Source: Sabulitectum sp964571965
GTDB taxonomy: Bacteria > Fermentibacterota > Fermentibacteria > Fermentibacterales > JCC-6
Direction of reading: 5' to 3'
DNA: 64,000 nt
Assembly: GCA_964571965.1 (NCBI GenBank)
Contig: CAZNFQ010000001.1
Coordinates: forward strand, 1-64,000
This document shows, one piece after another, positions 17,681-26,861 of the stretch. Positions within the stretch are counted from its first letter, which is position 1. Each line of letters opens with the position of its first letter. The position numbers were made by a program, and so were the translations under genes. Under the pieces are notes generated by a model, which had not been told where the DNA came from, searched no databases, and saw only the letters and a list, made by a program, of their open reading frames with translations.

Positions 17681-18705
17681 CTCCTTAATAGCTGCGCATT
17701 TACCTCCGAAGAGCCTTCCGCCGACAGCACCACCGTTCCGTCTGGAGCTATGAGAACAGCGGATGGAAGTACTTGCAGACGATACTCCTCTGAAAGCTCC
17801 TCACCATGAACCATTATCGGGAACCTGATATCAAGGTTTTCAAGCCTGAAGTCCATATCCGCTGGATCCATCAGGGATATGCCGCGAATGTCCACATTCT
17901 CGCCGATGAGAAGTGAAACCTGACCCACGGCCGCAAGCGAATTGGATCCTCCGGGGGTGAAGAAGAGGAGGAGCAGCGGTCTTTCACGGGGGAAGGTCAG
18001 CCTTTCCACCATTCCGTCCACACCGGCCAGGAAAACATCAGGGGCTTGCTCACCCGCCTGGATGAAAACGGAGGGTTCCGCAAGATCCCATATCTCCAGA
18101 AGCTCGCCGCCCTCCGGATGGAGCCTCTCCACGGCCCGGGGAAGAAGATCGTTCATGGACATGTGCCAGATCGCTGCGTTCTCACCTCCGGCGTAATACA
18201 CCTTGAAAACGTGGCAGGGTTCACTGCCTGTGGTATCCGGAAAGAGAACGGCTATTGAATCAGCGGTGATCTCGTCCCTGAAGGGATGGGGGATAACAAG
18301 CTCCATCATCACGCTTGCAGGTGGGTAGTCGAATATTTCTGCTGCGCTGGCGGATATCGGAGCAGATACCATGCTGGATTCATTGAAATCGAATCTGTAA
18401 AGGCTGTCCCTGGATGCAATGTAGGAAACTGGAGCCGATCGTCCTTCTCCGGATCCCTCCCTTTCCACAGCAAGGAAATCCAGAACCATGAGAGGGTGGG
18501 GAACATCATCGGTGAGTGAGAGGCTTGCTTTCCCTGCAACCACCGGTATTATGTTTGCCAGAGACCCGGTGCCGCTGTATCTGAAAAAGTACTGGAAACT
18601 GTTTGCTTCACTGAGTATTGAATCCGAGGCCATGAAAACCTCATAGGGATCTATATGGTATTCCCCTGCGGGAAACGCCAGAAGGAAAGCTGTTATGATG
18701 AACAA
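17656..18705 (-). CDS. Secreted protein with Trx-like (TlpA/redoxin) domain lacking CxxC
   Basis: A 349-aa protein with an N-terminal signal segment, a central region of about 180 residues resembling outer-membrane-lipoprotein-sorting-type beta domains, and a C-terminal TlpA-like fold (GEQAPDVFLAG..., PLLLLFF, then a predicted cis-Pro strand LQVLPSAVLIAPDGTVV). Where TlpA has WCxxC this protein reads FFTPGGSNS, so there is no redox dithiol. The start is TTG 18705 with GGAGG six bases upstream, inside the divergent gene. It overlaps both neighbours. Function is unknown, probably structural or binding. Confidence 0.68.
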   Translation of the reverse strand: MFIITAFLLAFPAGEYHIDPYEVFMASDSILSEANSFQYFFRYSGTGSLANIIPVVAGKASLSLTDDVPHPLMVLDFLAVEREGSGEGRSAPVSYIASRDSLYRFDFNESSMVSAPISASAAEIFDYPPASVMMELVIPHPFRDEITADSIAVLFPDTTGSEPCHVFKVYYAGGENAAIWHMSMNDLLPRAVERLHPEGGELLEIWDLAEPSVFIQAGEQAPDVFLAGVDGMVERLTFPRERPLLLLFFTPGGSNSLAAVGQVSLLIGENVDIRGISLMDPADMDFRLENLDIRFPIMVHGEELSEEYRLQVLPSAVLIAPDGTVVLSAEGSSEVNAQLLRSYLTTAIL

Positions 18706-19675
18706 AGACTACCTCCGGTTTGGATTCCTCCTCAATATAATCTCCGGCATGGTATTGTTCCCAGCGCTTCTGCTTTCATGCGGATCCGGGGGACCGGAGT
18801 CTTCAGAAGAGGTGTTTGCCCGTGCAGGGGAAGCTTTCAGGTCCGGAGACCTGGAAGCCGCTTCATCACTGCTGGTTCAGGTGTCGGAAATGGATCCGCT
18901 GAACCCCAATGTGTGGTACAATCTGGGAACGGTAAGACTCAACCAGGGGAATTTCCTGGAATCCGTTTCAGCATATCAGAAAGTCATCGAGCTTGATTCC
19001 ACCCGTGTGGATGCCCTGATAGGGCTCACAGGCGCTCTCACCGGAGCAGGCAGGTACGATGAAGCCATTGCCGCCGGAAGCCTTTCGGTACAGTGCAATC
19101 CACAGGACGGTATGGCTTTCAATAACTACGGCATGGCGCTCCTGGAAACAGGCAGCCTTCAGTCCGCCGCCATTTGTTTCAACACTGCACTTCGCAGGGA
19201 CCCGGAAAATCCATCCATACTTTACAATTGCGGCCGTATGTCATTGCTCGCAGACGATTTGCAGGGTGCTCTGGACTTCTTTCTTGCAGCAACTGCCATT
19301 GACCCGGATCACTTTGGAGCAAGAATAGAAACTGCGCGAACATATGGTATGATGGAACGGCATTCGGAAGCTGAACAGGCAGCACTGGCTCTTCTTGCCA
19401 CATACCCCGGAGATGTGGAAGCTCTTGAGATACTGGCCCTGTCATGTTCCGCACAGGGAAGATATAATGAAGCTCTGGATATCCTCAGCGAGATACTTGT
19501 GCTCCGGCCGAACCATATGAGAAGCATTCTGGGGGTGGCAGAATGCCTTTACATGCTTGAAGATTCCTCAGGTGCACTGGATCAGTATCGTTACTTCATG
19601 TCTTTACTGGAGGACACCGCAGGCACATCACGAATAAGGGAGAGAATTGCAGAACTGGAGAACTCCATTGAATGA
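18695..19675 (+). CDS. TPR-repeat lipoprotein
   Basis: A 326-aa protein with a lipoprotein signal ending in LLLSC (Cys about 29). From residue 38 to the end it is made of about eight tetratricopeptide repeats (for example VWYNLGTVRLNQGNFLESVS, AFNNYGMALLETGSLQSA, EALDILSEILVLRPNH). TPR solenoids hold protein complexes together; no enzymatic domain is present. Its 5' end overlaps the divergent gene by 11 bases. The next gene starts inside its last codons, so the pair is translationally coupled. Confidence 0.85.
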   Translation: MMNKDYLRFGFLLNIISGMVLFPALLLSCGSGGPESSEEVFARAGEAFRSGDLEAASSLLVQVSEMDPLNPNVWYNLGTVRLNQGNFLESVSAYQKVIELDSTRVDALIGLTGALTGAGRYDEAIAAGSLSVQCNPQDGMAFNNYGMALLETGSLQSAAICFNTALRRDPENPSILYNCGRMSLLADDLQGALDFFLAATAIDPDHFGARIETARTYGMMERHSEAEQAALALLATYPGDVEALEILALSCSAQGRYNEALDILSEILVLRPNHMRSILGVAECLYMLEDSSGALDQYRYFMSLLEDTAGTSRIRERIAELENSIE

Positions 19676-20285
19676 ACCCTCAGTGAGCATTATGGAGGTT
19701 GGGCCCATAGGAACCAACTGCTACGTTCTCACATGTCCCGTTACAGGAGAAGTGCTCGTGATAGATCCGGGGGAGGAGCCGGAACTTATTTCAGAAGGGC
19801 TGTCGAGAATTGATAAGATGGTTTATACCCATGGTCACTTCGATCACTCCGGGGGAGCCGCATGGCTTGTGGAAAAATTCTCTCCTGTTACTATGATCCA
19901 TAAGGAAGATGCTTTTCTTCTAAGCATTGCATCCAGGGCAGCCCGTGAATGGGGTTTCGAGGTGTCTCAGCCGCCTTCGGCAAACATCGAGCTTGAAGAG
20001 GGCGATGTCATCCAGTGCGGTAAAATGTCCTTCAGTGTTATTCATACCCCCGGACATTCTCCCGGAAGCATCTGCCTTTACGGTCACAGTATGCTGTTTT
20101 CAGGTGATACCCTCTTCAGAGGTTCCATTGGAAGAACCGACCTGCCGGGCAGTTCCGATGCCTCCATGGCTGCATCGCTGAGGAAGATAGCCGAATCGGT
20201 TGCACCTGAAACACTGGTTTATCCAGGACACGGACCGTCTACCGATCTGAAGCATGAACTGCAGGGGAATCCATTTCTCGTCTGA
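19668..20285 (+). CDS. MBL-fold metallo-hydrolase (glyoxalase II-like)
   Basis: A 205-aa metallo-beta-lactamase-fold hydrolase. The metal motif is THGHFDH, with later ligands in HTPGHSPGS, FSGDTLF and YPGHGP. The length and GTNCY start are those of the short, glyoxalase II-like family, which hydrolyses thioesters; the substrate is unproven. I place the start at TTG 19668, eight bases after GGAG, overlapping the TPR gene's stop; ATG 19692 would remove part of the first strand. Confidence 0.88.
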   Translation: MNEPSVSIMEVGPIGTNCYVLTCPVTGEVLVIDPGEEPELISEGLSRIDKMVYTHGHFDHSGGAAWLVEKFSPVTMIHKEDAFLLSIASRAAREWGFEVSQPPSANIELEEGDVIQCGKMSFSVIHTPGHSPGSICLYGHSMLFSGDTLFRGSIGRTDLPGSSDASMAASLRKIAESVAPETLVYPGHGPSTDLKHELQGNPFLV

Positions 20286-20355
20286 CGGCACTTGCAACAT
20301 CTGCTGACTGATTGAATAGTAATGGGGCATAATACTCCGCAAAAGGAGGAAGGCA

Positions 20356-20910
20356 TTGCCTACGGAAAAGATAAAGGAGAAACTGAAATCCGCTGAAAGG
20401 CGCATCGCATTTGTTGCATCACAGCTTGAAGGGGTGATGGCCGGAGAGCTGAAGGAAGCCATTTCAGAGATCAGGGAGTCTGTTTCACTCCTTCTACCAG
20501 ATTCAGAGGAGAAAATCCCCGAGGGAGCTTCCGTTCTTTTCGTTGACGACGAGGAGATCATCCGCAGAATAGGAAGCAAGATACTTTCAAGGGAAGGCTT
20601 CAATGTGATTCTTGCTTCAGACGGAAGCGAAGCTCTCGGAGTCTATGAACAGAACAGGGATAACATCAAGTGTGTAATACTTGATCTCGTGATGCCCAAA
20701 ATGGACGGAATGCAGGCTTTCAGGCAACTTCGTAAAACCTCCCCCAAACTCGGGATAATCCTTACAACAGGTTACGGGGAAGATGAGATAAGAAAAAGGT
20801 TTGGAACCCTCAAGCTTCAGGGCTTCCTCCGGAAACCCTTCACTGCAGCCTCCCTGGTCGAAATGGTCAAAGAAGCCATCTCTTACACTGACAAAGGGAA
20901 AGTAGAATGA
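20356..20910 (+). CDS. Response regulator with N-terminal helical segment
   Basis: A 184-aa protein. Residues 1-55 form a charged amphipathic helix or coiled coil (IKEKLKSAERRIAFVASQLEGVM). Residues 58-180 are a receiver with DDEE, phospho-acceptor Asp in VILDLVMPKMDG, and Lys in LRKPF. There is no DNA-binding domain. The start is TTG 20356, preceded by AAGGAGG. It overlaps the giant hybrid kinase by four bases, which makes that kinase its likely partner. Confidence 0.88.
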   Translation: MPTEKIKEKLKSAERRIAFVASQLEGVMAGELKEAISEIRESVSLLLPDSEEKIPEGASVLFVDDEEIIRRIGSKILSREGFNVILASDGSEALGVYEQNRDNIKCVILDLVMPKMDGMQAFRQLRKTSPKLGIILTTGYGEDEIRKRFGTLKLQGFLRKPFTAASLVEMVKEAISYTDKGKVE

Positions 20911-23900
20911 CCGTCAAGGGAAACCTTGAGGGCGGTTCCGTTCACAAAAACCTGATGAAACTGCTGGATCGCTCCGGTGTATGCGTGCTTATAGCCGCAG
21001 GAGAGAACGGCAGGGTTATCAGTGCCAATGAGACAGCGTGTTCATTCCTTAACGTACCACACGATGAGATAACCGGGGTTCCGGTGGAAGAACTGATGCG
21101 CTCCTATTACGAGGAGGGCCTGCCGGTGGACAGGGAGCTTGTAGAAGAGAATTCAGTGGTCTACCAGGTGTTTTCTTTCAGGGGGGGGTCATTGGATGCA
21201 GCCGCGTCGGAAGAAGATCTTAAACGCGTGATCCGTGACCTGGATGACCTCTATTTCAAGACCACTATGAATGGTATCGTTATCAGCGTCAGCCCCTCAG
21301 TGGAGAAATTTGCAGGCTATAAACCTTCCGAGGTCATCGGTCAGTCCATTCTCGGCTTTTACAAAAACCCGGAGGATCGGGAATATTTACTGAAAGACCT
21401 GCAAAATACAGGCATACTGAGTGAGTATGAGCTGCAGCTGGTTCGCAAAGACGGAACCTGCGTGTATACAAGAGGTTCCATACACATAGTCTACGATGAC
21501 CAAGGGAAGCCTCAGTTCATTGAGGGTCTCATCACCGACATCACAAGGTCCAAAAAGCTCGAGGAAGAGCTGAAGAGCAGCAGCGAGTATTTCAGACAGG
21601 TGGTGGAGAGCGTTCCTGATGCAGTGATAACCATAGACAGACAGGGGCTTGTCACCAGCTGGAACAGAGAAGCTTCGAACATCTTCGGATGGACTCCGGA
21701 AGAGGCAATGGGCAGATCGCTTGATGACCTGGTGAGAACCGAATCCGGGAAAAACGAAATAGAATCTTTGAAGGTCATAGAAGGAGAGGTAGTAAAGGGT
21801 CTCGAATGCACCAGGCGGGGGAAAATGCCCGGGGAGAAAAAGGTGTTCGTTTCCGTTGCCCCTATTGTGATCAATGGTGAATCCATGGGAGCAGTGGGTA
21901 TTTACACCGATCTTTCAGACAGAGAAAGCATTCTCGAGAAGCTCAGGGCAAATCAGGTCAGGTTCAAAAGCATCACGGATTCCGCACAGGACGCGGTTAT
22001 CATCATGGATGAGAACGGGTGCATATCCTTCTTCAACGGATCTGCAGAGAGGATGTTCGGTTATCACAGGACCGAAACCATCGGGAAACGTCTTCACAAG
22101 CTTTTGGCTCCGGAAACCTACGGAGAAATGTTCGAAATGGGTTTCCCCGATTTCAGGAAAACAGGCAGGGGTATCGTAATAGGCAGGGTGATGGAAATGG
22201 AGGGCAGGAGGAAAGACGGAACGGTTTTTCCTGTGGAGGTTTCCGTTTCCTCCTACTACACCGAAGGCGGCTGGCATGCAACCGGTATTCTCAGAGACAT
22301 CACCGACCGCAAGAGAACGGAACTGGAGCTGATAGAAGCAAGAGAAGGCGCTCTTAATGCTGTGAGGACAAAGTCGGAATTCCTGGCGAACATGAGCCAT
22401 GAGATAAGGACTCCCCTCAATGCCATCATAGGTACCACGGACCTTCTGTGGGAAACAAACATCGACCAGCGCCAGAGAAACTACCTCCGGGTATGCCGGA
22501 ATGCGGGGGAGAACCTGCTGGCCCTGATAAACGACATACTGGATATATCAAAGGTGGAGGCCGGAAGGGTCGAACTTGAAAACATCCCCTTCGATCTTTG
22601 TGAAACAGTGGAGAAAACATGTGAAACCCTTGCCCTGAGAGCCCATGAAAAAGAGCTGGAACTGAACAGCAGAATTCTTCCCGGAACGCCAAGATGGGTA
22701 ATAGGTGACCCTTCAAGACTGCGGCAGATACTCATTAACCTCATAGGAAACTCCATCAAGTTTACCGAAAAGGGGGAGGTTACCGTAACCGTAGGCCGCA
22801 ACCCGGATAAATCAACGTATTTCTCGGTGAAGGATACGGGGATAGGCATTCCCGAGGGTAAACTGGAATCCATTTTCATGAGTTTCACACAGGCGGACAC
22901 TTCTCATACCAGAAGATTCGGCGGCACCGGACTTGGCCTTACCATATGCAGGAAGCTTGTTGAATTAATGGACGGCACCATATCTGTGAGCAGTGAATTG
23001 AACAGGGGAAGCGAATTCACCTTTTCAGTACTCCTCGAGGAAGCAGCGCCCCGCGAAGCAGATGCAAGGGATGGGAGCAGAGAATCACTGCAGGGAGTGA
23101 AAGCCCTGGTGGTGGACGACAACGAAAGCAACAGAGCCATTCTCAGGGAAATACTTGAAGGATGGAATGCGGCGGTATCCCTTGCGGAAAACGGCAGCGA
23201 AGCCGTTAGGATACTTGAAAATGAATCTTTCGATGTTATCCTCCTTGACTGCTCCATGCCCGGGATGAACGGTTTCCAGGTTCTGGAGGAGTTGAAGCAG
23301 CTGGGAATATCCCGGGACCCCGTGATCATGATGCTCAAAGCCGACGGCAGCGCGGAAGGAACCGGTGAGTGCCGTAAATTAGGAATACAGAGGTATGTTT
23401 TCAAACCGGTGCGCAGACTGGAACTGAAGGAGATGATAAACTCCCTTCTCAGCGGCAAACCGGGAACGGAAACAGAAGTATCAGCCGTCGTGGAAAGAAT
23501 TCCAGTTGAAGACAGGAAGCTGAGTATTCTTCTGGCAGAGGATTCACCGGACAACCGTTTCCTTATTATCAAGTATCTGGAGGCATATCCATGGGAACTC
23601 AAAGTTGCAGAGGACGGCAGGGAAGCCGTTGATCTTTATGAGAATAGCGAAGCCCCCTTCGACGTGATCCTAATGGACATGCAGATGCCGGTGATGGATG
23701 GATACGAGGCCACAAGGGCAATTCGGGCAATGGAATCACGGGAGCAAAGCCAGCACACTCCCATCGTGGCACTTACGGCGCATGCAATGACAGAGGAGAT
23801 CAAGAAGTGCATGGATGCCGGTTGCGATCTTCACATATCCAAACCGGTTAGAAAGAAAACACTTATCAGGGAACTGAACGACCTGCTTTCAGCAACCGGC

Positions 23901-24251
23901 GCTAAAGAGGGCACTCCTGAAATAGAGGGTGAAACCGTAATCGATGAAGACTGCACCGCCAGGGTATCCATTGACCTTGAACCGCTTATTCCGGGATACC
24001 TGGAAAACAGGAAAAAAGACATACAGACGATAACCGAACATGTGGAGAACGGCAATTTCTCTGAGGCTGCAAGACTTGCCCACAGCATGAAGGGTTCCGG
24101 CGGAGGCTATGGATTCGACAGAATTACTGAACTGGGTGCAATGATGGAAATCGCTGCCAGGAATTCTGACGGAGCAGTGGTGCTTTCCGGTCTCGAGCAG
24201 CTTAAGCACTATCTAAAAACGGTAAAGATCGAATATGTCGATGAAGACTGA
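20907..24251 (+). CDS. Large multi-PAS hybrid histidine kinase with two receivers and Hpt
   Basis: A 1114-aa soluble phosphorelay protein. Order: four PAS-like sensor domains within residues 10-480; HisKA with His498 (SHEIRTPLN); HATPase with NLIGNSIKFTEKG, DTGIGIP and GTGLGL; receiver 1 (about 730-850, LLDCSMPGMNG); receiver 2 (about 871-1000, LMDMQMPVMDG); and a C-terminal Hpt domain with His1059 (AHSMKGSGGGYG). There are no membrane helices, so it senses cytoplasmic signals. The Hpt end implies onward transfer to separate receivers; candidates are the upstream receiver and the receiver-flanked ATPase that overlaps its 3' end. Confidence 0.95.
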   Translation: MTVKGNLEGGSVHKNLMKLLDRSGVCVLIAAGENGRVISANETACSFLNVPHDEITGVPVEELMRSYYEEGLPVDRELVEENSVVYQVFSFRGGSLDAAASEEDLKRVIRDLDDLYFKTTMNGIVISVSPSVEKFAGYKPSEVIGQSILGFYKNPEDREYLLKDLQNTGILSEYELQLVRKDGTCVYTRGSIHIVYDDQGKPQFIEGLITDITRSKKLEEELKSSSEYFRQVVESVPDAVITIDRQGLVTSWNREASNIFGWTPEEAMGRSLDDLVRTESGKNEIESLKVIEGEVVKGLECTRRGKMPGEKKVFVSVAPIVINGESMGAVGIYTDLSDRESILEKLRANQVRFKSITDSAQDAVIIMDENGCISFFNGSAERMFGYHRTETIGKRLHKLLAPETYGEMFEMGFPDFRKTGRGIVIGRVMEMEGRRKDGTVFPVEVSVSSYYTEGGWHATGILRDITDRKRTELELIEAREGALNAVRTKSEFLANMSHEIRTPLNAIIGTTDLLWETNIDQRQRNYLRVCRNAGENLLALINDILDISKVEAGRVELENIPFDLCETVEKTCETLALRAHEKELELNSRILPGTPRWVIGDPSRLRQILINLIGNSIKFTEKGEVTVTVGRNPDKSTYFSVKDTGIGIPEGKLESIFMSFTQADTSHTRRFGGTGLGLTICRKLVELMDGTISVSSELNRGSEFTFSVLLEEAAPREADARDGSRESLQGVKALVVDDNESNRAILREILEGWNAAVSLAENGSEAVRILENESFDVILLDCSMPGMNGFQVLEELKQLGISRDPVIMMLKADGSAEGTGECRKLGIQRYVFKPVRRLELKEMINSLLSGKPGTETEVSAVVERIPVEDRKLSILLAEDSPDNRFLIIKYLEAYPWELKVAEDGREAVDLYENSEAPFDVILMDMQMPVMDGYEATRAIRAMESREQSQHTPIVALTAHAMTEEIKKCMDAGCDLHISKPVRKKTLIRELNDLLSATGAKEGTPEIEGETVIDEDCTARVSIDLEPLIPGYLENRKKDIQTITEHVENGNFSEAARLAHSMKGSGGGYGFDRITELGAMMEIAARNSDGAVVLSGLEQLKHYLKTVKIEYVDED

Positions 24252-26778
24252 AAAAGTGCTGATCATAGATGATGATCAGGATACGAGAACTCTTCTTTCC
24301 CACATACTGAAAAAATGCGGATACCTGACTTTCACCGCAGACAGCGGTGCCAAAGCACTTAAGGTTCTCAGGGAGAACCAGCCCTCCGTTATCCTTCTTG
24401 ATCTTCTTATGCCTGGAATGAACGGTATGGAGTTCTGCAATACCCTGCAGGCAGACAGGGAACTCTCCAGAATCCCCGTGATCATGGTAACCAGCAAATC
24501 CGACGAGAGCACCAGGATCGATGCTTTGAATGCAGGAGTCGCCGACTTCGTTCTGAAATCGGAACTCAACAGGAAAACACTTTTGGAAAAAGTTGCAGGA
24601 GTGATCGAAAAAGCTGAAAGCTGGGGGAGACTTGACCAGCCGGTGCAGGGAAACAGGCTGCAGGATTATCAGGGATTTCTGCAGAATGTGATTCAGAAAA
24701 GAGATCTTGCGCCGGAGTTGGCTGCATCTTTGATATCAGTACCCCCAAGGGATATTTACAGTGATTTCTCCCATGCGGGGATAGACGGTATGGAAACCGC
24801 GAAGCTGATCGCTTCGTTTCTTCACGTTCCGGAATATCCTTACATCGATCCTGACGCAGTGGCTGCGGACATGCTTCCGGCCGCTTTCTCGAGGGCACAC
24901 CTGGTTCTTGCACTGAACGAGGGACATGATGTGAGATTCGTCACCGCAAACCCCTTTGCACCCCAGCTTCTTGATATGCTCGAATCTCTTACCGGGGCAC
25001 AGCCGCTGATAGGGGTTACCTCTCCCGAGTGCATTAACGCCCTTCTCCGCAAGGATGCTGAAGAAAGCGGAGATTCGTCTCTGGGAGATATCGATACGGA
25101 GGCGGAAGATTCGGATATCATTGAAGAAGTGACGGAATTCAACGGAGCCATAGATATAGCGGAGAAACCCTCCGAAGATGACATTAGAAAATTCCCCATA
25201 AGGTACATTGCTGACAGCATTCTCTATTCGGCTGCTTCAGAGGGAGCCAGCGACATTCACATCGAACCGAAGCCTGAAAAGATCCTTGTGCGATTCCGTG
25301 TGGATGGCGACATGCGGGATATGTTTACCCTGAAGAAAAAAACCGGCTCCATTCTTATAAGCAGATTCAAGGTCCTTGGTGAAATGGATATAGCAGAAAG
25401 AAGGAAACCCCAGGATGGAATTGCCGAAGCGAGAATAGCGGGTAGAAGTTTTAAGATGCGCTTTGCCACAACTTCCACCCCCCAGGGGGAAAGCCTGATA
25501 ATCAGAATGCTGGACCTGTACGCAAAACCGAAAAAGCTTACCGAACTGGGAATGACCCTGAAACAATCGGAAGCAATGTATGAGATATCAAGCCAGAACA
25601 GCGGCGCTATAATCGTATGCGGACCCACAGGAAGCGGTAAAACAACAACCCTTTACAGTCTTATATCACACATAGACATAAAGAACAGAAGCCTCATGAC
25701 CATCGAGGATCCCGTGGAATACAGGATACCCTATGCGAATCAGCAGCAGGTCAATGAGAAGGCAGGGGTTACATTCGAGGCCCTCCTGCGTTCAGCGGTC
25801 AGGCAGGACCCTGATATAGTCTACCTGGGGGAGGTCAGGGACACCTTCAGCGCAAGAACATGTCTTGATCTTGCAAGTACCGGACACATGACCCTCTCCA
25901 CTCTTCACAGTTCGAACACCTCCACTGCCTTGTTCAGACTGGAGAGGCTTGGGATCTCCCGTGACGATGCAGCTGACAATCTTCTGGGAGTTCTTGCTCA
26001 GCGCCTTTTGAAGAGCCTCTGTCAGAGCTGCCGGAGGATGAAGCCCATTACAGATGAAGAACGTAAAAAGCTGCTTCCTTTTACAACTGACATTCCCGGG
26101 GAGATTCCCCATCCTGAAGGATGCCCCAAGTGTAATTTTACCGGCTATTCAGGACGGCAGGGAGTCTATGAGCTTATGAGGTTCAATCCTGTGGTTACGG
26201 AGATCATCAAGAATGCAAGCTCCATACCTCAGATGAGGATAGATCTTCAGAAAGCCGGCCAGTTCCTTCTGAGCGACCATGCCATAATGAAAATGGAACA
26301 GGGTCTGCTCTCATTCGATGATGTTTACAGGATAATACTGCTCGAGGAACTGAGACTTACCGGGAAAACCGCATCAGATACTGCTCCGGATACTTCCCCG
26401 GCGGAGAATACAGGCAGGCGGAGGATCCTTCTGGTGGATGACGATGACGACTTCAGGCTGCTGGCGGAGAAACTGCTCTCTTCCGCCGACTATGAAGTGG
26501 AGCAGGTCTCCGACGGTGTGGAAGCCATAGTTAAACTTAACAGCAGCAGCTTCCATCTTATCCTTTCGGACATAGACATGCCCGGTCTCGACGGCTTTAC
26601 CATGCTTCAGGCCCTTCAGAGTAAAAACCTTACCACGCCACTTGTGTTCCTAACCGCCAATGACAGCCTCGACAAGGAAGAGAAGGGTTATGAGCTGGGT
26701 GCCATCGATTACATCAGAAAACCAATCAGGAAAAAATCATTTCTGGCCCGTGTCCAAAGAGCACTTTCAGGTAACTGA
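24235..26778 (+). CDS. GspE/PilB-type secretion ATPase flanked by two receiver domains
   Basis: An 847-aa protein. Residues 1-130 are a receiver (IIDDDQDTR, LLDLLMPGMNG). About 140-240 resembles an N-terminal GspE/MshE-like region. About 310-700 is the complete type II/IV secretion ATPase: Walker A GPTGSGKT at 463-470, an Asp/Walker B segment LGEVRD, a His box, and the zinc tetracysteine CxxC near 595 and 629. About 728-847 is a second receiver (LLVDDDDDF, LSDIDMPGLDG, IRKPI). PilB powers pilus extension and GspE powers secretion, but receivers at both ends are unusual. The start overlaps the hybrid kinase by 17 bases; ATG 24241 is an alternative start. Confidence 0.92.
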   Translation: MSMKTEKVLIIDDDQDTRTLLSHILKKCGYLTFTADSGAKALKVLRENQPSVILLDLLMPGMNGMEFCNTLQADRELSRIPVIMVTSKSDESTRIDALNAGVADFVLKSELNRKTLLEKVAGVIEKAESWGRLDQPVQGNRLQDYQGFLQNVIQKRDLAPELAASLISVPPRDIYSDFSHAGIDGMETAKLIASFLHVPEYPYIDPDAVAADMLPAAFSRAHLVLALNEGHDVRFVTANPFAPQLLDMLESLTGAQPLIGVTSPECINALLRKDAEESGDSSLGDIDTEAEDSDIIEEVTEFNGAIDIAEKPSEDDIRKFPIRYIADSILYSAASEGASDIHIEPKPEKILVRFRVDGDMRDMFTLKKKTGSILISRFKVLGEMDIAERRKPQDGIAEARIAGRSFKMRFATTSTPQGESLIIRMLDLYAKPKKLTELGMTLKQSEAMYEISSQNSGAIIVCGPTGSGKTTTLYSLISHIDIKNRSLMTIEDPVEYRIPYANQQQVNEKAGVTFEALLRSAVRQDPDIVYLGEVRDTFSARTCLDLASTGHMTLSTLHSSNTSTALFRLERLGISRDDAADNLLGVLAQRLLKSLCQSCRRMKPITDEERKKLLPFTTDIPGEIPHPEGCPKCNFTGYSGRQGVYELMRFNPVVTEIIKNASSIPQMRIDLQKAGQFLLSDHAIMKMEQGLLSFDDVYRIILLEELRLTGKTASDTAPDTSPAENTGRRRILLVDDDDDFRLLAEKLLSSADYEVEQVSDGVEAIVKLNSSSFHLILSDIDMPGLDGFTMLQALQSKNLTTPLVFLTANDSLDKEEKGYELGAIDYIRKPIRKKSFLARVQRALSGN

Positions 26779-26861
26779 GCGTGAGATGGAACGGAATATG
26801 AAGATTCATGTTATGATAAGTGAAATTCTGACAACGTCATTTTCTTAAGCGGAGGTAATCT

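Noticed and set aside
20286..20355. Promoter or sigma54 site before the 20356 receiver gene
   Set aside because: TTGCAA, TTGAAT, CATAAT and GGCAC-type words occur but none at acceptable spacing; left unannotated.
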